A DNA stretch of 64,000 nucleotides from Verrucomicrobiota bacterium. Its GTDB lineage: Bacteria > Verrucomicrobiota > Verrucomicrobiia > Opitutales > Opitutaceae. Position 1 is the stretch's first letter. Each line of letters begins with the position of its first letter. A program made the position numbers and the translations under genes. Positions 1 through 12,800 of this stretch are shown piece after piece. The stretch is from contig JAEZGX010000013.1 of assembly GCA_023416735.1 (NCBI GenBank), positions 7,378 to 71,377 of the forward strand, written 5' to 3'. The notes beneath the pieces are model-generated. The model ran no database searches. It saw only the letters and a list, made by a program, of their open reading frames with translations, and was not told where the DNA came from.

Positions 1-869
1 TGATAACTCAACTGGTGCTCCCGTTTGAAAGCATTGCCCCAATTGATTCCGGCAAACACCCGCTCGCGATCGGTCAGCGTCGTGCCCGAATCGTCGAAGC
101 CCGCGTAAAGTCGCAGCGGGCGTCGGTCATCGACCTTGAGAATTACATCAGTTTCGCCCGACCGCTCTCCCGCCGCGAACACCAGATCGACGCGGCGAAA
201 CGGATTCTGGTTCAACCAAGCCAAGTCCGCGAGCAGCCCGCGCCCCGAAATCGACTCTCCGGGAGCCACGCGCACCGCCGAGACGATCCGGTCCGTCGCG
301 AACCACTGGTTGCCTTCGGCTTTCACCGCGCCCAATCGACCTTCCCTCACCACCACCTGCACCGTGCCTGTTGCGATATTCTGCTCCGGCACCACGGCAT
401 CCACCACCGGCCGGTCGTTTCGACGCAGATACGCGACCGTTTCGCGCGTGATGGACTTCAACGTTCCAAGCGTCAGCGGCTGGCCGAGGCGCGGCGCAAG
501 TTTCTCCCGAAACTCCACCGTATCGAGCAAGGGCACTTCCTGTGTAATCACGCCGGCGTCGCTTCGTCCTTCGGCCCGCACGGCCGTCACGTCCTCTACG
601 AAAACAAGGCCGCGCAAAGCCGACACGAGCACGTGCTCTTCATCGACTACACTACCCGGTTCGTTCGCTCGCTCTGCCGCGGGCAACGCCGTCGTTTGAT
701 CGCTCGCTTGCGGCATCTCACGCGGCGCCACTTGTTCAAACGTCTGCGCCGGCAGCGACACCGCTCCCGCCAACAGCGCGATCGCCAGCACGGACCATCC
801 TGCTCCGGTCCGCCGCTGCAACCCAGCACCCTTCGTCGCCCGCTTTGATTCGTTCATGTAATCCTTCAT
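1..869 (-). CDS. Two-partner secretion transporter (TpsB, FhaC/ShlB-like), 3' end beyond window
   Basis: This is an outer-membrane transporter of the Omp85/TpsB superfamily, expected to export the adjacent giant exoprotein. Reading from the ATG at 869, the frame stays open to the window edge (about 289 residues). After a basic N-terminus there is a hydrophobic signal segment (WSVLAIALLAGAVSLPAQ, about residues 25-42). A POTRA-like region follows at about 75-200, with phrases such as FVEDVTAVRAEG, TVQVVVREGRLGAV and LLADLAWLNQNPFRRVDLVF. The beginning of the beta-barrel follows (LRLYAGFDDSGTTLTDRERV, GINWGNAF). The ATG overlaps the exoprotein stop codon as ATGA, so the two are translationally coupled. 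A second in-frame ATG lies at 857. The barrel C-terminus lies outside the window. The family call is by pattern recognition and is fairly secure because of the TpsA neighbour. Confidence 0.85.
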   Translation of the reverse strand, partial: MKDYMNESKRATKGAGLQRRTGAGWSVLAIALLAGAVSLPAQTFEQVAPREMPQASDQTTALPAAERANEPGSVVDEEHVLVSALRGLVFVEDVTAVRAEGRSDAGVITQEVPLLDTVEFREKLAPRLGQPLTLGTLKSITRETVAYLRRNDRPVVDAVVPEQNIATGTVQVVVREGRLGAVKAEGNQWFATDRIVSAVRVAPGESISGRGLLADLAWLNQNPFRRVDLVFAAGERSGETDVILKVDDRRPLRLYAGFDDSGTTLTDRERVFAGINWGNAFKREHQLSY

Positions 870-3800
870 CGCGCCGCCTCCTGATCGAGGAACTCGCTGT
901 AGGTCGTCTGCGCCAGCACGCCGTCCTCGCCGACAAACTCCTCGTCGGATCTGAACACGCCCTCCTCGCTCGGCGCAGAAGACGGCTCCGGTGGTTCGAA
1001 GACTGGAACCGGCGGCCGCGACAGCTCCGCCGTCACGGCATCTTCAACCGACCGGCCTTCACCTTCGTTTTCCGAGATCAGCGGAACCAGCGTTCGCCGC
1101 CCGCCACGCTCGACCACGGCATGATTATCACTCACCGCCGGCGCTCCATCGACGTCGACCACCGGCGCGATCGTTCCGTCCACTTCAATCCCGGACCGCG
1201 TGATCGTCAGCTGACCATCCACATAATGCAGCGTGTAGTTCCGGGCCGAACCACCCGAGGCCGCCACCACATACTCGCCCACGGGAGACTCAATCGTGGC
1301 CGGCGTCGAAAACACCAAGCCTTCAACAACGTCGGCGGAATCGTCGTTCACCAGTCCATCGAACCGGGCGGTAAATTCCGGGTTCGGCTGATTGTAGCCA
1401 CGCTCAACGTCATCCACCGTCACGATCAAATCCTTCGGTGACACCACCCACGTCCCATCCTGTCGCGTAGTGATTTTGTAATTACCGTTCGTCAGCGTGC
1501 CGTTCACCGAAAGCGTGTAACTGCCCGCGTTCGTCGTGTTCGTGATGCCGAAGCTGTTCTCCAATCCCGTCAGCACCGCGACCGTTTCACCATTCACCAA
1601 ACCGTCCGCGGTAAAACCAGGATTCGCCACTCCCACGTCACCATAAACGGACGTGCCGCCGTTCGCGGTCACCGTGATATCCCTCGGCGACACCACCCAC
1701 GTGCCATCGTTTCGGACGACTACGTTGTAGTTCCCATTCGTCAGCGTGCCCGTCACCGCGAGTGTATGGTTGCCCGCATTCGTTGTATTCGTGATGCCAA
1801 AGCTGTTCTCCAGGCCGGTGAGCACCGCGACGGTTTCGCCATTCACCAAACCATCGGCTGTGAACCCGGGATTGGTGAGCGCTGAGTCGCCATAAACGGA
1901 GGCGCCACCGTTCGCCGTGACGGTGATATCCTTCGGTGACACCACCCACGTCCCGTCCTGCCGTGTAGTGATTTTGTAATTACCGTTCGTCAGCGTGCCC
2001 GTCACCGACAGCGTATGGCTGCCCGCATTTGTGGTGTTCGTGATCCCGAAGCTGTTCTCCAGCCCCGTCAGCACCGCGACCGTTTCTCCATTCACCAAGC
2101 CGTCCGCCGTGAAACCGGGATTCGACATTCCCGAATCCCCGTAAACCGACGCACCGCCCTTCGCCGCGACGGTGATTTCCTTCGGCGACACCACCCACGT
2201 GCCATCATGCCGCGCCGTCACATTGTAATTTCCGTTCGTCAGCGTGCCGACCACGGACAGCGTATAACTTCCAGCGTTGGTCGTGGCGGTGATTGGCGTA
2301 TCCGTTGAAAGGCCGGTGAGCACCGCCGTCGTTTCGCCATTCACCAACCCGTCAGCCGTCAAGCCCACCCCCGCCGGAGCCTCGCCATAAACCGAACTCC
2401 CCGCACCGGCGGTGACCGTGATATCCTTGGGCGACACGACCCACGTGCCATCATTCCGCGCCGTCACGTTGTAATTCCCATTCGTCAACGTGCCGCTCAC
2501 CGAAAGCGTATGGCTGCCAGCATTCGTCGTATTCGTGATGCCGAAGCTGTTCTCCAACCCGGCCAGCACCGCCACCGTTTCGCCGTTCACGAGTCCATCC
2601 GCCGTGAATCCGGGATTCGCCACATCCGCATCGCCATAAACCGACGCGCCACCATTTGCGGTCACCGTAATATCCTTCGGCGACACCACCCACGTGCCAT
2701 CGTTTCGGACCGTCACGTTATAGTTTCCGTTCGTGAGCGTGCCGCTCACCGAAAGCGTGTGGCTGCCGGCATTCGTCGTGTTCGTGATTCCGAAGCTGTT
2801 TTCCAATCCCGTCAGCACCGCGACCGTTTCGCCGTTCACGAGTCCATCCGCCACGAAGCCGGGATTCGTCAGATCCGCATCCCCATAAACCGATGCACCG
2901 CCGCTCGCCGTCACGATGATGTCTTTCGGCGACACCACCCACGTGCCATCATTACGCGTCGTCACGTTATAGTTTCCGTTCGTCAGCGTGCCGTTCACCG
3001 AAAGCGTATGGCTGCCAGCATTCGTCGTATTCGTGATTCCGAAGCTGTTCTCCAACCCCGTCAGCACCGCGACCGTCTCGCCATTCACAAGTCCATCCGC
3101 CGCGAAGCCGGGATTCGTCAGGTCCGCATCGCCGTAAACCGATGCACCGCCGTTCGCTGTCACGATGATGTCTTTCGGCGACACCACCCACGTGCCATCA
3201 TTACGCGCCGTCACCGTATAGTTTCCGTTCGTCAGCGTGCCGCTCACCGCAAGCGTGTGGCTGCCGGCGTTCGTCGTATTTGTGATTCCGAAGCTATTCT
3301 CCAGCCCGGTCAGCACCGCGACCGTTTCCCCATTCACAAGTCCATCCGCCGTGAAGCCGGGATTCGTCAGATCCGCATCGCCGTAAACTGACGCACCGCC
3401 GTTCGCCGTCACAATGATGTCCTTCGGCGACACCACCCAAGCTCCATCGTTTCGAACGGTCACATTGTAGTTTCCGTTCGTCAACGTGCCGTTCACCGAA
3501 AGCGTGTAGTTGCCGGCATTCGTCGTGTTCGTGATGCCGAAGCTATTCTCCAGGCCGGTCAGCACTGCGACCGTTTCGCCATTCACAAGTCCATCCGCCG
3601 CGAAGCCAGGATTCGTCAGATCCGCATCGCCGTAAACCGACGCGCCACCGGTCGCCGTCACCGTGATGTCTTTTGGCGACACCACCCACGTCCCATCATG
3701 ACGCGCCGTGACGTTGTAGTTTCCATTCGTCAGCGTGCCGTTCACCGAGAGCGTGTGGTTGCCGGCATTCGTCGTGTTCGTGATGCCGAAGCTGTTCTCC

Positions 3801-6800
3801 AAGCCCGTCAGCACCGCGACCGTTTCGTCATTCACGAGTCCATCCGCCGCGAAGCCGGGATTCGTCACATCCGCATCGCCATAAACCGACGCGCCGCCGT
3901 TCGCCGTCACCGTGATGTCCTTCGGTGACACGACCCACGTCCCATCGTTTCGGACGGTCACGTTGTAGTTTCCGTTCGTCAGCGTGCCGTTCACCGAAAG
4001 CGTGTAGTTGCCGGCATTCGTCGTGTTCGTGATTCCGAAGCTATTCTCCAGCCCGGTCAGCACCGCGACCGTTTCGCCATTCACAAGTCCATCCGCCGTG
4101 AAGCCAGGATTCGTCAGATCTGCATCGCCATAAACCGACGCGCCGCCGTTCGCCGTCACCGTGATGTCCTTCGGTGACACGACCCACATCCCATCGTTTC
4201 GGACGGTGATATTGTAGTTTCCATTCGTGAGCGTGCCGCTCACCGAAAGCGCGTAGTTGCCGGCATTCGTCGTGTTCGTGATGCCGAAGCTGTTCTCCAG
4301 GCCGGTCAGCACTGCGACCGTTTCGCCATTCACAAGTCCATCCGCCGCGAAGCCAGGATTCGTCAGATCCGCATCGCCGTAAACCGACCCACCACCATTC
4401 GCCGTCACCGTGATATCCTTAGGCGACACCACCCACGTGCCATCATTACGCGCCGTCACGTGATAGTTTCCGTTCGTGAGCGTGCCGCTCACCGAAAGCG
4501 TATGGCTGCCGGCTTTCGTCGTATTTGTGATTCCGAAGCTATTCTCCAGCCCGGTCAGCACCGCGACCGTTTCGCCATTCACAAGTCCATCCGCCGCGAA
4601 GCCGGGATTCGTCAGATCCGCATCGCCGTAAACCGACGCGCCACCGGTCGCCGTCACCGTGATGTTTTTTGGCGACACCACCCACGTCCCATCATGACGC
4701 GCCGTGACGTTGTAGTTTCCGTTCGTGAGCGTGCCGTTCACCGAGAGCGTGTGGCTTCCCGCGTTCGTCGTGTTCGTGATGCCGAAGCTGTTCTCCAAGC
4801 CCGTCAGCACCGCGACCGTTTCGTCATTCACGAGTCCATCCGCCGCGAAGCCGGGATTCGTCAGATCCGCATCACCATAAACCGACGCACCGCCGTTCGC
4901 CGTCACGATGATGTCCTTGGGCGACACCACCCACGTGCCATCGTTTCGGACCGTCACGTTATAGTTTCCGTTCGTTAGCGTGCCGTTCACCGAAAGCGTG
5001 TGGCTGCCGGCATTTGTCGTGTTCGTGATGCCGAAGCTACTTTCCAGCCCGGTCAGCACCGCCACCGTTTCCCCATTGACCAAACCCTCCGCGGTGAGAC
5101 CTGGATTCGTGAGTTCTGCGTCGCCGTAAACCGAAGCACCGCCGGTTGCCGTCACCGTGATGTCCTTCGGCGAAACCACCCATGTGCCATCATTACGCGC
5201 GGTCACATTGTAGTTTCCATTCGTCAGCGTCCCGACCACCGAGAGCGTATAATCGCCGGCGTTTGTCGTTCCGGTGATCGAGGTATCCATCGAAAGTCCG
5301 GTCAGCACCGCGGTCGTCTCCCCATCCACCAATCCTTCTGCGGTGAAGCCGAAATCGGCGGGAGTGTCTCCATACGTGGACGTGCCGTCTTTCGCGGTGA
5401 CCGAAACCGTCCGCGGCGTGATCGTCGCCGCACCGCTCGCCTGGGTCGGCAACACATAATTCGACGCCAAAGTCCCCTCGCCTGCGGCGAAATCATCCTC
5501 GCTAAGCATCGCGGTCACCACGCTCGCGTCCGCCACATTGGCGCTATCATAGGAGCCAGCGGCTTGTGTGACCACGAAGCTTTCGCTTCCTACTAAACCT
5601 TCCAATTCGTAATCGCCGGGCTTCAGCAAGGCCGCCACCGTGCCATCGTAAATTTTGCTCAGCTCGCCGCTGAGCTTCGCCGTCAGCACTTTGGGGGCGA
5701 TCGTCAGGCTGCCGCCTGCGAACACCAGATCGTAACCTTGCTGGTGCGAATAGAGTCCACTCAACGACAGCGTGTCCGTGTCCATGCTGTAACCGCCCGC
5801 ATTCGCTCCCTGGGCGATGTAAACGCCCGTGCCAAGCACGCCTCCGACTTTCGGTGCGTCGGAGAAAAGGTAATCGCCTGTGTCGAGCGCGTGCGTGGCC
5901 GTGCCATCGTAGGTGACCGTCACGGTTTTCCCCGTCACGGTGAGCGGAGTGAGAAAAGTCTTCAGCAAGGGCGCCGTTGCGCCTTCGTAGATTCGCCAGG
6001 TGTCCTCGCTTCCGCCCACGGAATCGATGTCCCAGCCGGCAAAACTCGCCGCGCTCAGCATTTGTGCCGTGGTCAAACCGGCATCTTCGGGGCTGCCGAA
6101 ACTGGCGGTCTGTCCTGTGGTTTCCTTGTTCCAGTAACTGTCCGTGACCGAGCCGAGGTCTTCGAAGCCCGACCCGATCAGACCGCCCGTGCTCGCAGAG
6201 TCAGCCCCCGTCACGAGTCCGGTAGCGTAGGTGTGTGTGATATCACCGAAACTGGTTCCGACCAGACCACCTGTGTTTGCGCCGGTCCCCGTCACGCTCG
6301 CCGTGGCGTAGCTGCTCTCGATCAAGCGGGCATTGAAGCCGACCAGGCCGCCGACGTCGCTAATCCCCGTGACCACGCCGCTGGCGTAGGAGAAGCGAAT
6401 CGTGCCCATATTGAATCCCGTGAGCCCGCCGACGTTCATCCCATAGTCCCGGCCCGTGACCTCCGCGTCCACGTAGCTCCGTTCGATTGTCCCGCGATTA
6501 CCGCCTACCAATCCGCCGACACTCATTGAGCCATCGATCGTCATTCCCGTCACGTAGCTATCTCGGATCGTGCCAAAGCTGGAGCCGGCCAAACCACCCG
6601 CCCCTGCGAACTCTCCACCCGTGATCCTCCCACCGGTCAGGCCAACGTCGAGAATGCGTCCTTCGTGACCGTTGCCGTCGAAGGGCTCTCCCTCGACCAT
6701 GCTAAACAATCCTACATCCCACATTGAATCGGGCTGGTTGATGACCAAACCCGAAATCACGTGGCCGCGTCCGTCGAACACACCGGAGAATCCAAGATAG

Positions 6801-9800
6801 TTCTCGGCATCCCATAAGGGAACGAAGCCCGCGCCGTCGTTCCAGTTCTCCGTCCCGCTGGCGTCGATGTCTGCCACCAGCGCATAATCCGCGGTCATGG
6901 CCTGCGTCATGACGCCCTGCACGCCGTAAATATCCACGAGCTGCCAAGGTGCCTCCTCGGTTCCATCGCCACCTTGCACGCGCAGAAACCGACCGCCCTC
7001 GAGGCGGAAATCTCCCGTCGTGAACTCCGGCAGCGTCGCCGCATTCTGCGTCCAATCGCCGCCCGCCAGAATGAAAGCGCCCGTGTGCAACGAAGCCGTC
7101 GCCGTCAACGTGCCCGTGGACGCCACCCGCAAGGTCCGGTCGGTCAAATCGATCGCCGCGTCGAAATTGAAATGATCTGCCGTCAGGTCGAGGCGCAGCC
7201 CGATCCCCGACGTCAGTTCGAGCGCTCCATCGTTCACCGAATAAAGGAGCCCATCCGCCGTCAGCGCGCCACGCGCCGCGCGGAGTTCCTCGATCAGTTC
7301 GCTCAACGTAATCGCGCCGCTGACCGCCCTCACCCAGCCCGGGTCCACCACAAAGCCGCCCGTCACTGTCCCTTCGAGTGACAACAGTCGGTTAGCCGCA
7401 AACTCTCCGCCACCGTTCACGTAAATCAATGCGGTCGTTCCGGCCACATAGTCTCCCGCGTAGTCGAAGATAAATCCTCCGCTTGCACCCGTCTGCGTCG
7501 TCGCCACCGCCACACCGTCGATCACCAAGGTCAGATCCAAACCTGCACCCGCACCGGCCAGCGTGCCCGTCACCGTGTTGCCCAGACTCGGCGGCAAGGT
7601 CCAGCGCAGCGGCGGATACTCGCCAGCACGCACGGACCATATCGACGCGTCGAAACCATCCGGCAATCTGCCACTGCGAAACTCCGCCGTCGTCAACCCA
7701 TTCGCCGCATCGCTGCCAGCGCTCGTCGTCCGCCCGGTCGTTTCCCGATCCCAGTAGCTGTTCGATATCGTTCCACCTGTCGCGTTGCGACCGACCAATC
7801 CACCCAACTCGCTCGTCCCGGTCACCGCTCCGGTCGCGTAGATCTGCTCAATCGTTCCGTAATTCGAACCCACCAGTCCGCCGACCCGACTCACACCTTT
7901 CACGGCACCCATCGCGTAGCTGTGCGAGAGGATGCTGGTTTCACTATTGTAGCCTACCAAACCGCCCACGTCGTCACCTGTCGCGGTGACCGATCCTTCC
8001 GCGATGCTGCGGCGAATCGTTCCCCAAGCATTTTCTCCGACCAAGCCACCGATGCTGTTCACACCTTCGACATCGCCAGTCGCACGACTCTCCTCGATCG
8101 CCCCGCCGAGGCGGTTGTATCCAGCGAGACCGCCCGCGTAACCGTAGCCCGTGGCCACCACATCACCGTTGGCCTCACTGCGCACGATCGATCCATCCTG
8201 CCCATTTTCTCCGGTCAACCCGCCGACATACGACGCGCCTGTCACCGAAACGGAAGCCACACTCTCCACGATCTCGCCCCAGTTGCCGGCGACCAATCCG
8301 CCCGCGCTGCCGAGACTCCTCACCTGGCCGTTGCGCACCTCCACCCGCTCGATCGTGCCTCGATTAAATCCCGCCAGTGCTCCCACCGAACTCGCACCAC
8401 GCACGTCCACGTCGGTGAGAATCAGATCCTCCACCCGACCTTCATCTCCGATAAAGCTAAACAAACCCACGTCCGACTTATCCGTATCGATCGTCAGATT
8501 CGAAAGGGTATGCCCCGCTCCATCGAAGCGGCCTTGGAAAGGCACATTGCCGACCCGATCGCCGATAGGATTGAATCCCGCACCGTCATTCCAATTCGCC
8601 GCGCTGCTCGCATCGATGTCATTGCCGAGAACGTAGTGCTTCGCATTCGAAGAACCGGCCGCGACTCCCTGCAGGCCGTAAACATCGACCAGCTTCCACG
8701 GCGAGCCCTCGGATCCGTCGCCACCCGCCACGCGAAGGAAATTTCCTCGCGCGATTTGAAAATCTTCCACCGCGAACTCCGGCAGCTCCACCTTGTTCTG
8801 CACCCACCGGCCGCCACCGTCCAAGATGAACGTCCCCGCCTTCAGCGCCGAATCGGCGGCATACTCCGTCCAGCCCGTCAGGTGCAATGCATGCCCCGCC
8901 AGATCCAATTCCGTGTCGAAGGTCACATAGAAAGCGGTCGTTTCCAGTCGCAGTCCGATGCCGTCCGCGAGCACCGGCTTGTCTCCATCAAACGAATACA
9001 ACAGTCCATCGCCGATCAGCCCCCCGATCGCGGTCTGCATTTCTTCGAGCAATGCACTGAGCGTCGTCGCCCGGCTCGTTACCCAGACCCAATCCGCCAG
9101 CAATCCCACATTCGTCGTCAGCCAGCCTTGCAGCGGCACCACCCGGTTCGCCCCGTGGCTTCCTCCGTCCGTCACATACACCAGCGCCGGCGCGTTCTCC
9201 GTCACGGTTCCCTCGAAGCCAAAACTGAAAACCCCGCCTGCACCCGTCGTGGTCGTCGCCACAATCTGCCCGTCAATCGCGAGCGTGAGTTCCACGCCTT
9301 CTCCGACGCCGGCATACGTGCCGGTCACCAGATTCGCCGCTCCCGCCGGCGCACCGCCTTTCAAGATCGGATACACCCCCGCCGTCACGTCCCACACTTC
9401 GGGATCGAAACCGGTCGGCAGTGCTCCGCTCTGCAGTTCCGCCGTCGTCAAACCCGTGCCGGCGGCGCTCGTTTCGCGACCCGTGGTTTCCTTATCCCAA
9501 TAACTCTGATCCGTCGTCCCGACCGAGGGGAGGCTGTAGCCCACCAAACCTCCAACCCAGACGCCGGTCCCTGTGACCGCTCCCGTCGCGTAGCTCTCGC
9601 TGATCGCTCCGGAATGATAACCGACCAGGCCTCCCACATTAGTCCCCTCCGCGCTGACATCGCCTCTCGCATAGCTTTGCCGGATCGCTCCCGTATTCAT
9701 TCCCGCGATACCTCCGGCCGAATCCGCTGTAACGCTCACGTCGCCCGTCGCGTAGCTCTGACGAATCGCGGCATCGTCCGTGTTCCAGCCGACCAACCCG

Positions 9801-12800
9801 CCGGCGATTCCGACGCCGCTCACCGCGCCGCTGGCATGACTCTCGACAATCTCGCCCACGTTGTAGCCGACCAACCCACCCAGCCGCTCCTCTCCTTGCA
9901 CCGTGCCGCTCGCCTCGCTCCGGCGAATGCTTCCGTAGTTCGCCGCAACCAGCCCCCCCGCGTAATCGCCCACGGCGATTACGCTGCCACGCGCGAAACT
10001 GTCCTCGATCTCGCCGTAATTCCATCCCACCAATCCGCCCACGGAATCTCCGGTCACATCCCCTCCGGCATAACTCGAGGTGATTGTGCCTGAATTCGCC
10101 TGCCATCCCACCAAACCGCCCGCATAAACCCTCCCCGCCACGACAGCCACGGAATAACTGTCGTCGATCACACCGCGGTTGTCCCCCACCAATCCGCCCA
10201 CGCGAGCGTCCGCGCCAGTCACGGTGCCCGTCGAATGACTGCCAACAATGTCTCCTGAGTTATAGCCTGCGACACCGCCCACGTCCGCACCATCGCCTGT
10301 CACCGAGCCATGCACGTAGCTCCCTTCGACCGTGCCCTTGTCATTCCAACCGATCAGGCCGCCCGTGCTGCTCCCGCCTCGCACCGACACGTCCACCAAT
10401 CCCAGATCCCGCACCGTCCCCGTGAGCGATTTGAACAAACCGATATTACTCGTCCCCGGCTGCTCGATGGTCAGCCCTGCGATCCGGTGACCGCCGCCGT
10501 CAAAGTTCCCGCTGAAAGACAACGCGCCGCCGATCGGCGCAAACCCCGCCCCGTCGTTCCAACCTGCCGTGCCGCTCGCATCGATGTCCGCCGCCAACGC
10601 GTAATGCGAGGTAAGTCCCACCGAGGTGATGCCCTGCAAACCGTAGATATCCGCCAGCAAATACGGCGAAGCCTCCGATCCATCGCCACCGGTCACCCGC
10701 AGAAAGCGCCCGCCTTCCAAACGGAAATCTTCCGCCGCAAACGCCGGCAGTGTCGCTGCATTCTGCGTCCATTGGCCCCGCTCGAAGATAAAGGTGCCAA
10801 AGTTCATCTCGCCGGTCGCGGTGAACACGCCGAACCCGGTCGTCGTGCTTAATCGCATCGTGCGCCCGGTTAGATCCAGCGCCGTGTTGAAATCGAAGTT
10901 TGTCGCCGACAGGTCTAGTCGCAAACCGATCCCCTCGCTCAACCCGAGCGATCCGCCCTCCAACGAGAAAAGAATCCCGTCGTTCGTCAGACTGCCCAAC
11001 GTGTTGCCCCAATCGGTCAGCAGCGCGGTCAGCGTCGAGGCTCCGCTCGTTACCCACATCCATCCTTTCTCCAACTCGATCCCGCCCATCAGCGACGAAT
11101 GCAGCGGCACCAAACGATTCGCCCCGGACGCCCCTCCCTCCGACACAAACACCAGCGCCGTCGCTCCCTGAGCAAAGTTCCCCTCGTATTCGAAACGAAA
11201 CGCTCCGTCCGCGTCCGTCGTCGTCGAAGCGACCTTCGTGCCGCCGATCACCAAATCCAATGCCACCCCCGCCCCCGCGTCCGCCAACGCGCCCGACAAC
11301 GTGTTGTCCGGCTCCACCGGCAGGATCGCCTTGAACACCGGATATCGCCCCGCCGACGCCTCCCAAAACCGTTCATCGAACTCCGCCGGCAACGTGCCGT
11401 TCTGAAAATCCGCCGTGGTCAGCCCAATCGCTCCCGATCCCACCGCGCCGCCCTCCGCCGTTTTGTCCGCATCCCAATAGCTCCGGGTCACGGTGAATCC
11501 CGTGTTCGCCCGCCCCACCAGACCGCCGACCGAGGTCCCTCCCGTCATCACGCCCGTCGCATAGGATTGGTCCACGCCGCCGAGTTCGCCGCTAAAACCC
11601 ACCAATCCGCCAATCATACTCCCGCTGCCAGAGACGTCGCCCGTCGCGTAGCTCTGGCCGATCCGACTGGAATTGGCACCGACCAAACCGCCCATTCGAT
11701 CCCCGCTACCAGAGACGTCGCCGCTCGCATAACTCTGGCTGATGCGACCGATATTATTTCCCACCAAACCGCCGATATAGCCATTCTCACCTTCGACGTT
11801 CCCGGTCGCGTGACTCTGGCTGATCCGGCCCGAACTCTGTCCAGCCAAACCGCCGACGAAGTAACTCTTACCACTCACATTACCCTCGGCATGGCTGCCA
11901 CGAATCGTGCCGCTGTTGTCGCCTACGAGACCGCCCGCATAAGTCTCCGTGGCCGTCACCACCCCGGTCGCATAACTGTTCTCGACCGTGCTCGTCCCCG
12001 CATTATCGCCCACGAGTCCACCGATCGCCCTCGTGCCGCTCACCGCGCCCGTCGCAAAACTCTCGCGGATCGCACTGACGTTGCTGAATCCCACCAAGCC
12101 ACCGGCATACGACCCGCCCGTCACGACGCCCGTCGCAGAGCTTTCGCTGACCGAGCCTTCTTGGACAAATCCCACCAAACCTCCGACGTTACTTTCTCCA
12201 AACACACTGCCGCTCGCGTGACTCCGCTCGACCATTCCGGAATTCCGGCCCGCCAGCATGCCCACCGAGCTTTTGCCTGTCACGCTGCCCCCGGCCAGGG
12301 TCACGTCGCTGATCTGCCCAGACGGCCCTACCGCACCGAACAAGCCTGCATAATTGGTGGTGGGCCGATTGATGGTTAATCCGCTGATCGCGTGCCCCTG
12401 TCCATCGAACACGCCTTCGAAACGCCGGCTCGAGGTCAGCGGATCGCTGCCCAACGGCGCAAAGCCTTCTCCGTCGCCCCACTCCGAGGTCTCACTCGCA
12501 TCGATATTTCCACTGAGCGCGTAATTCCCGCGCAGGTTCGTGGCGATCGCCTGCAGGTCATCCACGTCATGCACCCACATGTAAGCGGTGAACTTGCCGC
12601 CACCGGACACCGTCACATTCGAAGCATAGTTCGTGGGCCCGGCGTAATTCGTCGGATTATAAAAAATCTTCACGTCGCCCCCGCCCGTATTCGTCACCTT
12701 GATACCGGGATCGAACAGCACCGTGCCTGCACCGGACCGGTCGATGTCGGCCTTCAGGCTTAGATCGCCGGTCCCGTTCGCCGCGACATTCGCCGCCACG

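Noticed and set aside
1440..5418. Possible CRISPR array
   Set aside because: The repeat period is 249 bp, all in one reading frame, without unique spacers; these are protein-domain repeats.
7922..10093. 723-codon plus-strand open frame across the exoprotein gene
   Set aside because: It is an antisense shadow of GC-rich repeats: Arg/His/Ala-rich, no domains, fully inside the well-supported minus-strand gene. The same applies to the frames at 2510-3391 and 11099-12379.
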